Positions 34,102 through 43,865 of a stretch of 64,000 nt of DNA are shown piece after piece. Made by a program: the position numbers and the translations under genes. Numbering within the stretch: the first letter of the stretch is position 1; each line of letters opens with the position of its first letter. The stretch lies in assembly GCF_900110605.1 (NCBI RefSeq), contig NZ_FOFI01000002.1, positions 434,001-498,000 on the forward strand, in the 5' to 3' direction. The notes beneath the pieces are model-generated. The model was given only the letters and a program-made list of their open reading frames with translations. It was not told the origin of the DNA and made no database searches. This DNA comes from Epilithonimonas lactis (lineage in GTDB: Bacteria; Bacteroidota; Bacteroidia; Flavobacteriales; Weeksellaceae).

Positions 34102-35211
34102 TTAATTAACAAAAGGTTTGATCACACCAGTTGTTGTATCGCGATCTACTTTATAACCAAGATTATAGGTGATCCCGAAACCTAAAGTTTGTTTTCTCTG
34201 CAATTTCTGGATCTGATCGTGATCATACATCATATCGATGGTAACAACGCCAGAGATATATTTGTTGAATTTTAGATTCAAAGCGCCACTGTAGTTGATA
34301 TCGACTCTTTCCGTATGTTCCAGATAGTTGCTAAAAAAGTTGATCTGATTGACATAAGTAATATCCTTGTAGATCTTGATCTTATAAAGAATATTGACCA
34401 TGGCTCCAAGCTCTGCACGCATACTTTGTCCATCCTTTTCCAGACCATAAGTTCCGGCAGTTTGAAGCTTTTTATCGAGCACAAAAGTGAATTTCCCATT
34501 GAGAGGACGCACGATCACCTGGAAATTCTCATTAGGATTATAAGAAAAACCAAGACCGACATTCAGGTAACCTGGTGCCATGAACTTGGAAATTCGGTTG
34601 TCATAGACAGGCTCTGGTGTATTGGCATAATTGAATCCCGGCGTAAATTGTGACAAGAACTGGAAACCTGTTGACAAATAGTAATGTTGCGCCAACTCGT
34701 AACCATAATTGGTCATGATATTGATGTAATCATCTGTCTTTCTGGTAGATTGTCCAGTCGAGGAAACAAATCCATAACCCATCTGAATATTATTATCCAG
34801 ATAGTGTCTGTTCTTTTTATAGACGATATTGTAATTCACCTTTCCGATGACACCAATGTTATTATTCCCGCCGGCATACCAGTTTGCAAATGATGATTGA
34901 TTGAAAACCAAACTGTTCTGCCCAAAAAAGAACCAGCGTTTCAGCGTTGGCAAGTTGAGAATGGACGATGGCGTCAAGGGACTCGTGTCATCCGTATTGG
35001 AAACGATAATGGTATTGTTAGATAGTTTGACCGTGTCATTTTTCAAAGATCTGATATTCACTATCTTCGGATTTGCCAAACTATCGATATCAATGGATGT
35101 GGAATCCCATCTGCTCTGCGCAATAGAATCTATTAATTTTTGATAATCAGTAATTTGAGCTTTAGAAAAAAAGACCATCACCACCGCAAAAACAACCAAT
35201 ACCTTTTTCAT
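34102..35211 (-). CDS. DUF3078 outer-membrane protein, long paralogue
   Basis: 369 residues with a signal peptide (FFSKAQ). A polar segment of about 80 residues not found in the shorter paralogue precedes the DUF3078 region, which begins FFFGQNSLVFNQSSFANWYAGG. Later matches to the neighbour include KFMAPGYLNVGLGFSYNPNEN and IDMMYDHDQI. First gene of a two-gene operon; a minus-strand -7 element lies just upstream. Function unknown. Confidence 0.85.
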   Translation of the reverse strand: MKKVLVVFAVVMVFFSKAQITDYQKLIDSIAQSRWDSTSIDIDSLANPKIVNIRSLKNDTVKLSNNTIIVSNTDDTSPLTPSSILNLPTLKRWFFFGQNSLVFNQSSFANWYAGGNNNIGVIGKVNYNIVYKKNRHYLDNNIQMGYGFVSSTGQSTRKTDDYINIMTNYGYELAQHYYLSTGFQFLSQFTPGFNYANTPEPVYDNRISKFMAPGYLNVGLGFSYNPNENFQVIVRPLNGKFTFVLDKKLQTAGTYGLEKDGQSMRAELGAMVNILYKIKIYKDITYVNQINFFSNYLEHTERVDINYSGALNLKFNKYISGVVTIDMMYDHDQIQKLQRKQTLGFGITYNLGYKVDRDTTTGVIKPFVN

Positions 35212-35227
35212 TAATCAAAATTTTCCA

Positions 35228-35235
35228 CAAAAATA
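35228..35235 (-). promoter_or_regulatory. -7 element of the DUF3078 operon
   Basis: Minus-strand TATTTTTG matches TAnnTTTG, 16 bases before the ATG at 35211. Confidence 0.45.
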
Positions 35236-35353
35236 ATAAAACTAATTTTTTAAAAATCTGACTTTATAACCAAATTCTCAATTTTCCGAGCTTTTTTTGC
35301 GGACAAAATTACCTTTTCTTCAAAATGGCTGTATAATTGTGATTCTCAAATCC

Positions 35354-36127
35354 ATGTTTTTGAAGACCTTTCATTTAAAATCCTTTTTGGTTCCCATTGC
35401 ACTGCTCTCATTGATGTGGATTTTTTTCCTACTCCAGAATCTCGGATTTTTCGGAGGTTGTAGCGGCGCAATTATTCCGCTGGTCCCGGATGGTTTGAGT
35501 GGCGTCATCTTCGCACCTTTGCTTCATGGCAGTTTGGACCATATCATCGGCAACTCTATGCCGATTGCGATTCTTCTCTTTTTGTTGTTTGAATTTTACC
35601 CAAAGATCGCTTTAAAGATTTTTCTGATTGGCTGGATCGCCTCCGGATTATTGGTCTGGATGTTACCGCCGATAGACATTATCACAGGACAGTGGAATTA
35701 CAGCTGTATCATCGGCGCGAGTGGATTGGTCTATATGCTGGCGTTCTTCATTTTCTTCAGTGGTGTCTTCCGCTGGAATATGAAATTGCTGACCGTTTCG
35801 TTGGTCGTTGCCTTGTACTACGGAAGTTTGATCTGGGGAATCTTTCCAGAAGAGTTTTTTTCCAATCTTCCCGAGCCTAGTAGGATCAGTTGGCAATCGC
35901 ACCTTGCGGGAAGCATCACAGGAATTATATTAGCTTTAATTTTCAGAAAACAAGGTGAAAAAAAAATCAAATACATCTGGGAATATCCTGAATATTACAA
36001 TGAGCGGGACGACAAAATGTGGCAGGAATACATCCAGAATCATCCAGAGGATTTTGAAGATCTACCTCAGCTGAAACAGCATAACATTTGGGAATATCTG
36101 GACGAGATCCGGAAAAATGAAAAATAA
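35354..36127 (+). CDS. Rhomboid family intramembrane serine protease
   Basis: 257 residues with six hydrophobic segments. The family landmarks are HGSLDHIIGNSM, the catalytic Ser in GASGLVY, and the catalytic His in SWQSHLAGSITG. It would cut membrane proteins within the bilayer. A charged C-terminal tail of about 50 residues follows the last helix. The ATG at 35354 is chosen; the open frame upstream starts from a TTG and adds non-family residues. It is 30 bases before dprA, possibly cotranscribed. Confidence 0.88.
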   Translation: MFLKTFHLKSFLVPIALLSLMWIFFLLQNLGFFGGCSGAIIPLVPDGLSGVIFAPLLHGSLDHIIGNSMPIAILLFLLFEFYPKIALKIFLIGWIASGLLVWMLPPIDIITGQWNYSCIIGASGLVYMLAFFIFFSGVFRWNMKLLTVSLVVALYYGSLIWGIFPEEFFSNLPEPSRISWQSHLAGSITGIILALIFRKQGEKKIKYIWEYPEYYNERDDKMWQEYIQNHPEDFEDLPQLKQHNIWEYLDEIRKNEK

Positions 36128-36157
36128 TTTCTAAATTGGTCGTACACAAATGACCAT

Positions 36158-37264
36158 ATGAATCCGGAAGAATATCTCTACATTCTCGCGCTGAAACAGT
36201 GCAAAAACATTGGCAACATCAATCTCAAAAAACTGATACAGCACATTGGATCAGCCAAAGAAGTTTGGGAATCATCACCAAAATCTCTCCTTTCGATCTC
36301 AGGAATTGGCAAAAGTAGCATTCAGAATATTGGAAACAAAGAATTCTTGAAGTCTGCAGAGAAGGAAATTATGTTTTGTGAAAAACACGGCATCAAAATC
36401 ATTTCTCAGGAAGAAAACCTCTACCCAAAACACCTTTTAAATTGTGACGATTCGCCCGTCATTCTATTCTACAAAGGCCATTTGAATACTGACCTAAATC
36501 CTGTCAGCATTGTTGGAACCAGAAAACTAACTACTTACGGAAAACACTTTATTCAGGCTTTAACGTCTGAGTTATCAACCTCAAAGGTTTGTACGGTGAG
36601 TGGACTTGCATTGGGCGCAGATTCATGTGTTCATGAGGAATCCTTGGATCATAACATCCCGACCGTCGCTGTTTTAGCACAAAGCTTGGACAAGATCTAT
36701 CCGGCTTCCAACAAAAATCTGGCTAAGAAGATCATTGAGAATAATGGCGCACTAATCACAGAATACGCTTCGTTCGAAGGCATGGCGAAGGAAAATTTTT
36801 TGCAAAGGAATAGGATCATTGCAGGTTTTTCGCCACACTTGATCGTTGTGGAAACGGCTTATGGCGGCGGATCTGTTACAACCGTCACAGCGGCCAACCA
36901 ATACAACCGGGATGTTTATGCTTTGCCCGGAAAGATCACGGATGTTTACAGCCAAGGTTGCAACCAACTGATCGCAAACAACAAGGCAGAATCTATTGTC
37001 GACATTAAAACTCTGGTCAGAAATCTCAACTTCACACCGCAGCCCGAATTATTTCCGGTAGAAGAGACGAGAATCATGATCGAGCCTGATAAAAAAGACC
37101 ACCATAAAATATTGGAAATCATAACCGAAAATAAAAATATTTCGCTTGATGAATTAGCCGAAAAATCTGACATTTTGCACCACAAGATCTTACCAATTCT
37201 CCTCGATCTGGAAATTTATGGCTACATCAAATGTCTTTCCGGAAGGCAATATCAACTTAATTAG
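36158..37264 (+). CDS. dprA: DNA-processing protein DprA
   Basis: 368 residues. DprA loads RecA onto incoming single strands in natural transformation. An N-terminal helix-hairpin-helix part (ISGIGKSSIQNIG) is followed by the Rossmann-like core with VSIVGTRKLTTYG, SGLALGADSCVHEESL and FLQRNRIIAGFS. A C-terminal winged-helix DprA domain (ISLDELAEKSDILHHKILPIL) closes the protein. All parts are present, so the strain may be competent. Confidence 0.95.
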   Translation: MNPEEYLYILALKQCKNIGNINLKKLIQHIGSAKEVWESSPKSLLSISGIGKSSIQNIGNKEFLKSAEKEIMFCEKHGIKIISQEENLYPKHLLNCDDSPVILFYKGHLNTDLNPVSIVGTRKLTTYGKHFIQALTSELSTSKVCTVSGLALGADSCVHEESLDHNIPTVAVLAQSLDKIYPASNKNLAKKIIENNGALITEYASFEGMAKENFLQRNRIIAGFSPHLIVVETAYGGGSVTTVTAANQYNRDVYALPGKITDVYSQGCNQLIANNKAESIVDIKTLVRNLNFTPQPELFPVEETRIMIEPDKKDHHKILEIITENKNISLDELAEKSDILHHKILPILLDLEIYGYIKCLSGRQYQLN

Positions 37265-37397
37265 AAAAACAACATTTCGGAAACGTGAAGTAATTTAATA
37301 TTAACTTCAAAAATTGTTAACACAAAAGACAGAATTATACATTATGCAAAAAACTTAATCTATATCATTAAATTTTCAATAAAAATCAAAATATTAC

Positions 37398-37427
37398 TTG
37401 CGAAATTCGAAAAAGAATTTAAATTTG
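37398..37427 (+). promoter_or_regulatory. Promoter of gdhA
   Basis: TTG (37398-37400), 19 bases, TAAATTTG (37420-37427): ideal Bacteroidota spacing, 19 bases before the gdhA ATG. Confidence 0.75.
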
Positions 37428-37446
37428 TTGTCATAATTGTTACACA

Positions 37447-38805
37447 ATGGAATTATTTAACGTTGAAGAAAAGATTCAGGAATTTATGGCGAAAATCGAA
37501 GCCAAAAATCCTAACGAACCCGAATTTATCCAAGCTGTAAAAGAAGTTGCGGTGACCGTAATTCCTTTCATTGCGACGAGAAAAGAATATACCGGAATGA
37601 AACTTCTGGAAAGAATGGCAGAGCCGGAAAGAGTGATCATCTTCCGCGTGCCGTGGATCGATGATAAAGGCGAGATCCAGGTGAACAGAGGATTCAGAAT
37701 CCAAATGAACTCTGCGATTGGACCTTACAAAGGTGGAATCAGATTCCATCCAACGGTAAATCTTAGCGTTTTAAAATTCCTTGCTTTTGAGCAGACTTTC
37801 AAAAACTCACTTACAACTTTGCCAATGGGCGGTGGAAAAGGAGGCTCCGACTTTGATCCACAAGGAAAATCGGATATGGAAGTAATGCGTTTCTGCCAAG
37901 CCTTCATGATGGAGCTTTGCAAACACATTGGTCCAGAAACAGACGTTCCTGCCGGAGACATCGGTGTTGGCGCAAGAGAAATCGGATACCTTTTCGGAAT
38001 GTATAAAAAGATCAGAAACGAATTTACTGGTGTATTGACTGGTAAAGGTCTGGCCTATGGTGGATCGTTGATCCGTCCGGAAGCAACTGGTTATGGTGTG
38101 GTTTATTTCGCTGAGCAGATGCTTAAAACAATTAATGAATCCATCGCTGGTAAAACTGTAGCCGTTTCTGGATTTGGAAACGTAGCTTGGGGTGTTATCA
38201 AAAAAGTCAACGATCTGGGAGGAAAAGTTGTGACAATGTCTGGTCCGGATGGTTACATCTACGACAAAGACGGGATTTCCGGAGAGAAGATCGAATATCT
38301 TTTGGAACTGAGAGCAAGTGGAAATAATAGAGCGGAAGATTACATTACGAAATATCCTGAAGCGCAGTTCTTTGCAGGAAAAAGACCTTGGGAGGTGAAG
38401 TGTGACATTGCTTTCCCATCTGCAACGCAAAATGAATTGGATCTGGAAGATGCAAAAATATTGGTTGCAAACGGTTGTCTTTGTGTAACCGAGGCTGCAA
38501 ATATGCCTTCGACGCTTGAGGCGATCAACTATTTCTTGGACAATAAAGTTTTGTTCTCTCCAGGGAAAGCTTCTAACGCTGGTGGAGTTGCGACTTCCGG
38601 ATTGGAAATGACGCAAAACTCGATCAGACTCAACTGGACCTCAGAAGAAGTTGACGCAAGATTGAAAGAGATCATGATCGGCATCCACAAAGCTTGTAGA
38701 GACTACGGTAAAGAGGAAGACGGATACGTGAACTACGTGAAAGGTGCAAACATCGCAGGCTTCGTAAAAGTGGCTGAAGCTATGTTGGCTCAAGGTGTAG
38801 TTTAA
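37447..38805 (+). CDS. gdhA: Glutamate dehydrogenase, hexameric NADP-type
   Basis: 452 residues, the length of the hexameric type. It makes glutamate from 2-oxoglutarate and ammonia. GPYKGGIRFHPTVN and PMGGGKGGSDFDP hold the substrate and catalytic lysines; AGDIGVGAREIGYL carries the catalytic Asp; VAVSGFGNVAWG is the dinucleotide loop. NADP preference is typical for this subgroup but not proven here. Single-gene unit with a strong promoter and a terminator. Confidence 0.95.
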   Translation: MELFNVEEKIQEFMAKIEAKNPNEPEFIQAVKEVAVTVIPFIATRKEYTGMKLLERMAEPERVIIFRVPWIDDKGEIQVNRGFRIQMNSAIGPYKGGIRFHPTVNLSVLKFLAFEQTFKNSLTTLPMGGGKGGSDFDPQGKSDMEVMRFCQAFMMELCKHIGPETDVPAGDIGVGAREIGYLFGMYKKIRNEFTGVLTGKGLAYGGSLIRPEATGYGVVYFAEQMLKTINESIAGKTVAVSGFGNVAWGVIKKVNDLGGKVVTMSGPDGYIYDKDGISGEKIEYLLELRASGNNRAEDYITKYPEAQFFAGKRPWEVKCDIAFPSATQNELDLEDAKILVANGCLCVTEAANMPSTLEAINYFLDNKVLFSPGKASNAGGVATSGLEMTQNSIRLNWTSEEVDARLKEIMIGIHKACRDYGKEEDGYVNYVKGANIAGFVKVAEAMLAQGVV

Positions 38806-38857
38806 ATGAGATTTTAGAAGTTAGATTTTAGAGATTAAAATTTGACTTTCATATAAC

Positions 38858-38892
38858 AAAAATGCAGCTAAATTATTAGCTGCATTTTTTAT
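38858..38892. terminator. Bidirectional terminator
   Basis: 14-bp stem AAAAATGCAGCTAA / TTAGCTGCATTTTT with a 4-base loop, between the convergent gdhA and cupin genes. Confidence 0.85.
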
Positions 38893-38943
38893 TTAGTTAA
38901 TGACAAAAAGTACTTCATACTTTCTACATTTTACTTTGTACAA

Positions 38944-39825
38944 TTATCTTGGTAAACCTCTTTTCAAAGCATAATTTCCTCTTTCTATCGCTTTTTTCTC
39001 TTTCCAGTTCATATAGTTGGCTTTGAAGTTCTTCTTCATGAAGTTATCAAAACCTCTTTGAACAGTAAGATTCCAAAGTGAATTTGCTTTTACGCCCCAA
39101 CTTTTGTCCCAAGCTCTGAGTGACAAGGAGAAACTACCATCCAGATATTTCATCCAATGCCACCAACCTGTCGGCATGAAGAGTGTATCGCCATGTTCCA
39201 GGAAACATTCGATGCCTTCAACGCCGTCCAACGCTGGGAATTTTTCGAAATCCGGATTTTCAATATCATAATCTTCCAAGGCATAAGTGGCGTACGGAAG
39301 ACAATACAAACGGTCTTTCCATTTCTGTTCGAAAAGCAAAACGTGTTTTCTCCCATTGAAATGCGTGTGGAAAATGTGAGCGAGGTCAATATCATAATGA
39401 AGGAAAGTCACAGAACTTTTCCCGCCAAAGAACATACTTGGATATTTGTCTAGGAAACCACCCATCAATTCTTTTGGAGAGATGTAATCTTTCAGAATGT
39501 CTGGAGCATGTTTTATAGGGTCGAAAAAGAAGATCCGCAGATCCGTTGGTTCTCTTTGGATCAGGTCGATGTAATCTGCAAACTTCATCTCCGTGGTTGG
39601 AGTATTGATTGGTGCCGCTGGATCAGCTTTGGCACTGTCATACAAAGGAACAGTCACATCTCCCACCACTTCTTTTATATATTCCATCGTCCACTTTTGA
39701 TAGGCTGGCCAGTTTCTCGCCATGTTTTTGATGACAACTGGTTTGCGCGGTTTCAGATATTTTTCGAAGAATTCTTCTTTTGTAATATCGTCTACAATAT
39801 CAATCGGTTTTAAAATGACTCCCAT
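38944..39825 (-). CDS. Cupin-like JmjC-domain protein (putative 2-oxoglutarate/Fe(II) oxygenase)
   Basis: 293 residues of the cupin_8/JmjC type. RKPVVIKNMARNWPAYQKWT is the usual N-terminal part. The iron ligands appear as H-x-D in FLHYDIDLAHIFHTH and a distal His in PTGWWHWMKY. Such enzymes hydroxylate proteins or small molecules; the target here is unknown. Its -7 element lies about 20 bases upstream. Confidence 0.8.
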   Translation of the reverse strand: MGVILKPIDIVDDITKEEFFEKYLKPRKPVVIKNMARNWPAYQKWTMEYIKEVVGDVTVPLYDSAKADPAAPINTPTTEMKFADYIDLIQREPTDLRIFFFDPIKHAPDILKDYISPKELMGGFLDKYPSMFFGGKSSVTFLHYDIDLAHIFHTHFNGRKHVLLFEQKWKDRLYCLPYATYALEDYDIENPDFEKFPALDGVEGIECFLEHGDTLFMPTGWWHWMKYLDGSFSLSLRAWDKSWGVKANSLWNLTVQRGFDNFMKKNFKANYMNWKEKKAIERGNYALKRGLPR

Positions 39826-39845
39826 ATTAATCTAATATTAAGGAA

Positions 39846-39853
39846 CAAATTTA
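39846..39853 (-). promoter_or_regulatory. -7 element of the cupin gene
   Basis: Minus-strand TAAATTTG matches TAnnTTTG, 20 bases before the ATG at 39825. Confidence 0.45.
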
Positions 39854-39989
39854 TTAAATTTTACTCTTCATTATCTATAATTATTTTAAATAATCGAATG
39901 TGATGTTATAAATAGATTATCCTTCAAATCTTTAATAATAAAAAGAAGTTTCAAGATTTAACTATAATCTTTTTGTAAACTCCAATAAA

Positions 39990-40013
39990 AACTTTGTAAC
40001 ATTTTACAAAGTT
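39990..40013. promoter_or_regulatory. Palindrome before the TonB-type barrel gene
   Basis: AACTTTGTAA and TTACAAAGTT form perfect 10-base inverted arms around CATT. The centre lies about 22 bases before TACTTTAG (40024-40031), a one-off -7 element, so it covers the -33 position. No plus-strand gene just upstream needs a terminator, so an operator is more likely. Confidence 0.5.
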
Positions 40014-40048
40014 CTTTTACTAATACTTTAGTGATACAATTATTTAAC

Positions 40049-42796
40049 ATGAAAAAAATTCTCTCTCTCCTTTTTGTGCTTGCTTTTTCTCTGATTGTTT
40101 TTGCACAGAAAACCGTTACAGGAATTATTACCGATGCAGACGGAAAAGCCCTTGCAAGCGCCAGTGTAACCATTGAAGAACCTGGAAAAAACGCGATTCT
40201 TGCCTATGGAATTTCCAATGCGAAAGGCGAATATAAAGTAACTTTTACCTCAGCGGAAAGTAATCTGGACCTGAAGATCAAAGCCTTCAACCAGAAACCG
40301 ATCACGCAGTCCATCAAAAATGATGATCAGAAACTGAATTTTTCATTGGATTCTCAAGCCACAGAAATCCAGGAAGTAAGACTTAAAACAAAATTGATCA
40401 CCAAAAAAGGAGATACAATTTCTTACGACCTGAAATCTTTCGAAAATAAAAACGACAGAACCCTTGCCGATGTTTTGAAGAAGATCCCAGGCATCGAGGT
40501 AAACAAAGATGGAACGGTCCTCTACCAAGGTGAGGCCATCAACAAGTTTTACGTCAATGGCAAAGACCTGATGGAAGGTGGCTATGGAACAATCAACAAC
40601 TCACTTCCAAAAGATGCCGTTTCCAAAGTTGAAGTTTTGGAAAACCACCAACCAGTAAGCATTCTACGTGATAAAGTTCCTTCCGAACAAGCCGCACTTA
40701 ACATCAAACTAAAAAAATCTGTGACGATGACCGGTCGTGGCGAAGTTGGCGCAGGTTTTAGCCCATTGCTTTGGAATGTGAAATTGACACCAATGTTCTT
40801 TGGACAGAAAAACCAGTGGGTCATCAACTATAAAGCGAATAACAATGGCGAAAGTGTTGAGAAAGAAGGTAATCTTTTAAGTTTTGGAAGTAGATGGGAA
40901 GGTAGAAGGTCTCAAACTACACAGAAATCCTGGCTAAATGTAGAATCTGCTGACACACCAAACCTTCCCGAGAAAAGATATCTACTCAATAATGTTCATT
41001 TTGTCTCTGCAAATCTGCTTACAAGCCCCTTCAAAAATAAGGAGTGGGAACTAAAAGCAAACGCCAGCTACACAAACAATGCTGTTGAAAGAGTGTCTTC
41101 GTCCATCAATGTATATGAAGTGGGATCACCAAGTTTTACACCTGGAGGAACAATCACATCTTCGGCTTCTAATAATTTTTACACCAATGCAGCAAAGGGC
41201 GAATTGATCTTTACAAAAAATGCTAAAAAAGGTTTTTTCAAAAATACAACTACTTGGAATGGCTACTGGAATGATAGTCGAGCGGATGTAATTCAGAACA
41301 CACCAAATTCAGTAACTAATCTTATTGATAATCGGGCAAGTGGTCAATCATTGGAATCTCCAACCGGCTCTTTTCAGAATTCACTTAGTACCATTATCCC
41401 TTGGAAAGATAAATTGTTTAACGTCATGAGTTACTTCAAATATCAAAAGGACAGACAAACCTTAGAAGTGAATCCAGCGAGTTACACCAACTTTCAGAAT
41501 ATAAATCCGGAATTCAATGGCTATGATAAGCTGAAACAGTACACAAACTCGAATACCTTGGAGGCAAATCACTCATTATCTGTTGGCTTTAATTTCAAAA
41601 AATGGACTTTGATTCCAGAAGTAGGGATCAACATGAACTTCAATAGACTCAATTCTGCTTTGTATGGTGGGAAAAATGATTCTTTTACCGCAATTAATAA
41701 TTCTTATATCAATGATGTTGATTGGAATGAAATCCAGTCATACACACAAATTAGTGTTAATTACAAGTCTGACAGATTGAATCTTAATGTAACATTACCT
41801 TATAACTTTTATGGTATTGCTTATAAAGACCATCTCAACAATAAGAACAGTGACTTGAACAAGTCTGTTTTCGAACCTACTTTTTTTGCAAGCTACGACT
41901 TCGCCTCCTTCTTCAAATATTGGGTTTTTGCGAGCCAGAATTACAATTTCGGAAGTTTTGGATACTTGTATGGTGGTAAAATGTTGACAAACCCATTAAG
42001 CATCTCACTTAGAAGTCCTGAGTCTGATATAATGCCTCAGTTCAGAAGCAGAAATATTGGAACAAGATTAGAATATAGAAATCCGCTCAATAATTTGTTC
42101 TTCAACGTAAGATATAATTATGGAACCAATCGTAAGAATATTTTAGAAAGTTTTACAAGAAGCGGCCTCTCATCTAACTTAGCGCTTATTGATGAGACTA
42201 CCAATACCAAAAGCCAGACAGAAGGTGCGGAAATTGGTAAGTACTTTCCTAAATTCAAATCTAACCTATCTTTAAGTTTCACTAATACCGATGCTAACAA
42301 CTTTTTCAAAAACATACCTGTTGGTGTAACAGATCCGAAATTGGTCCCTTTAACAGAGACTACTAACAACATACAAACCCTTACCGCTAAATTCAATAAT
42401 GCTTATTTTAGTTGGTTCAGCATAGATTACAACATTAGCATGAACTGGAATCAGAACTATAACAAAACAGAAGATTTCAGACAAAAATCAAGTGGCTGGA
42501 ATCATAATCTTGCAGCATACATCTATCCTTCCGACAATCACACTTTTGGATTTAACTGGGATGATATCTCCTCTTCCACAACAGGATTATCCTTTAGAAA
42601 TTCATTCTATGATCTTTCCTATCAGTATACTTGGGTCAAGAGAAAAATCGATTTCGAATTCAAATGGTTGAATATTGCCAATAGAAAGTTGTATGAAACA
42701 GTCAATGTAGATACTGCAAACAAGTTGGTGATGTCAAATCAAATCTACATCCGACCAAGCCAATTCATGTTCACCGTCAAATTCAATTTCAAGTAA
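40049..42796 (+). CDS. TonB-dependent-receptor-like outer-membrane barrel (GLPGLI partner)
   Basis: 915 residues. Signal peptide (ends IVFAQ), a carboxypeptidase-regulatory-like domain (TVTGIITDADGKALASASV, about 24-110), a short plug-like region (LADVLKKIPGIEVNKDG, then FYVNGKDLMEGGYG) and a long barrel ending FMFTVKFNFK. The plug is reduced compared with true siderophore receptors. This type is found next to GLPGLI proteins, as here. The substrate is unknown; peptide or metal roles are guesses. Start at ATG 40049; a GTG at 40031 is less likely because it overlaps the -7 element. Confidence 0.82.
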   Translation: MKKILSLLFVLAFSLIVFAQKTVTGIITDADGKALASASVTIEEPGKNAILAYGISNAKGEYKVTFTSAESNLDLKIKAFNQKPITQSIKNDDQKLNFSLDSQATEIQEVRLKTKLITKKGDTISYDLKSFENKNDRTLADVLKKIPGIEVNKDGTVLYQGEAINKFYVNGKDLMEGGYGTINNSLPKDAVSKVEVLENHQPVSILRDKVPSEQAALNIKLKKSVTMTGRGEVGAGFSPLLWNVKLTPMFFGQKNQWVINYKANNNGESVEKEGNLLSFGSRWEGRRSQTTQKSWLNVESADTPNLPEKRYLLNNVHFVSANLLTSPFKNKEWELKANASYTNNAVERVSSSINVYEVGSPSFTPGGTITSSASNNFYTNAAKGELIFTKNAKKGFFKNTTTWNGYWNDSRADVIQNTPNSVTNLIDNRASGQSLESPTGSFQNSLSTIIPWKDKLFNVMSYFKYQKDRQTLEVNPASYTNFQNINPEFNGYDKLKQYTNSNTLEANHSLSVGFNFKKWTLIPEVGINMNFNRLNSALYGGKNDSFTAINNSYINDVDWNEIQSYTQISVNYKSDRLNLNVTLPYNFYGIAYKDHLNNKNSDLNKSVFEPTFFASYDFASFFKYWVFASQNYNFGSFGYLYGGKMLTNPLSISLRSPESDIMPQFRSRNIGTRLEYRNPLNNLFFNVRYNYGTNRKNILESFTRSGLSSNLALIDETTNTKSQTEGAEIGKYFPKFKSNLSLSFTNTDANNFFKNIPVGVTDPKLVPLTETTNNIQTLTAKFNNAYFSWFSIDYNISMNWNQNYNKTEDFRQKSSGWNHNLAAYIYPSDNHTFGFNWDDISSSTTGLSFRNSFYDLSYQYTWVKRKIDFEFKWLNIANRKLYETVNVDTANKLVMSNQIYIRPSQFMFTVKFNFK

Positions 42797-42816
42797 CACA
42801 CTATTTTAATTATACC

Positions 42817-42859
42817 AAAAAAGGTAGCGCAAATTTTTGTCTGCCTTTTTATTTTTTTT
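42817..42859 (+). terminator. Terminator between the barrel and GLPGLI genes
   Basis: 10-bp stem AAAAAGGTAG / CTGCCTTTTT (one G-U) with inner AT pairing, then a long T-run. The next ATG is 27 bases on, so some readthrough may feed the partner gene. Confidence 0.65.
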
Positions 42860-42885
42860 AATTTTAAATCACTAAAAACTTAGTT

Positions 42886-43791
42886 ATGAAGAAAACACTT
42901 TTATTACTGATGACTTTTCTGAGTTTAATTTCTTTTGCTCAAGGAACACGGATCATGTACGAATACAGATTTGTCTCCGATCTGGCGAAAAAAGATTCTG
43001 CAAATACAGAATTGATGTATCTCGATATTAAAAAAGACGGCAGCAAATTCTACAGCCGTAAGCGATTCTACAGCGATTCTGTCCGCGACGCTTATATCCA
43101 AAAACAATTGGCTTCTGGCGCAACCAATTTCAGCTACAATGATAACAACGCAGGGAAGGTAGAAGCTTCTGTCAATAAATCTTATCCAGACTTTAAAGTC
43201 AACCTACACACAACGATCGGCCAAAATCGTTTCAATGTTTCTGACTCAAAACCGATGGATTGGAAGATCCTTCCCGACAAAAAGAAAATCGACAAATTCG
43301 ATGCTCAGAAAGCGACTGTGGAGTTTGGAGGCAGAATGTGGACAGCATGGTTCTCGCAGGATTTTCCTTTTCAGGACGGTCCTTACAAATTCCATGGATT
43401 GCCAGGACTGATATTGGAAATGGAAGATTCTACCGCCACACACATTTTCAAATTTGCCGGAAGCAAAAACTTTGATGAGATCGAAAAAATTGAGAAAAAA
43501 GAAATCGAATCAACAGCTCCAGGCGGAAGAGTTGTGAGATTCGGGAATATGGCGGGTGGAAAGGAATTGGAAGTTTCCGAGGAGCAATTCATCAAACAGT
43601 GGAAAGAATACAAAAATGATCCTGTAAAAGACATGAGACAAAACCTCTCCAGGCCAGGCGTGAAAATGAAAGTTAACATCAACGGAAAAGAAATGACAGA
43701 TCCGGCAGAGATGCTGAGAAATATGGAAAAATTCCAGAGAGAGCTGATCAATAAGGACAATAATAAAATTGAACCTTCGCTTTATCCTTAA
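42886..43791 (+). CDS. GLPGLI family protein
   Basis: 301 residues with a signal peptide (ends LISFAQ). The eponymous motif is seen in YKFHGLPGLILEMED near 168. The opening IMYEYRF and MWTAWFSQDFPFQDGPY also match the family. Function unknown. Members sit beside large TonB-type barrels with a carboxypeptidase-like domain, exactly as here, so a periplasmic partner role is likely. Confidence 0.88.
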   Translation: MKKTLLLLMTFLSLISFAQGTRIMYEYRFVSDLAKKDSANTELMYLDIKKDGSKFYSRKRFYSDSVRDAYIQKQLASGATNFSYNDNNAGKVEASVNKSYPDFKVNLHTTIGQNRFNVSDSKPMDWKILPDKKKIDKFDAQKATVEFGGRMWTAWFSQDFPFQDGPYKFHGLPGLILEMEDSTATHIFKFAGSKNFDEIEKIEKKEIESTAPGGRVVRFGNMAGGKELEVSEEQFIKQWKEYKNDPVKDMRQNLSRPGVKMKVNINGKEMTDPAEMLRNMEKFQRELINKDNNKIEPSLYP

Positions 43792-43816
43792 TTCCCACAT
43801 AAAACACTATTTTTAT

Positions 43817-43842
43817 AGTCCTCTATTTGGAGGACTTTTTTA
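43817..43842 (+). terminator. Terminator of the GLPGLI gene
   Basis: Stem AGTCCTC / GAGGACT with a 6-base loop and a T-run. It overlaps the possible upstream extension of kdsC, supporting the downstream kdsC start. Confidence 0.75.
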
Positions 43843-43865
43843 TGCTAAATTTTTACAAGATCAAA

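Noticed and set aside
37807-38616. 269-codon frame antisense to gdhA
   Set aside because: Long but fully inside gdhA; rich in Ser, Arg and Phe, as expected of a reverse shadow; no start context or family match.
38821-38850. Short direct repeat of AGATTTTAGA after gdhA
   Set aside because: Low-complexity AT-rich sequence next to a clear terminator; no further structure.
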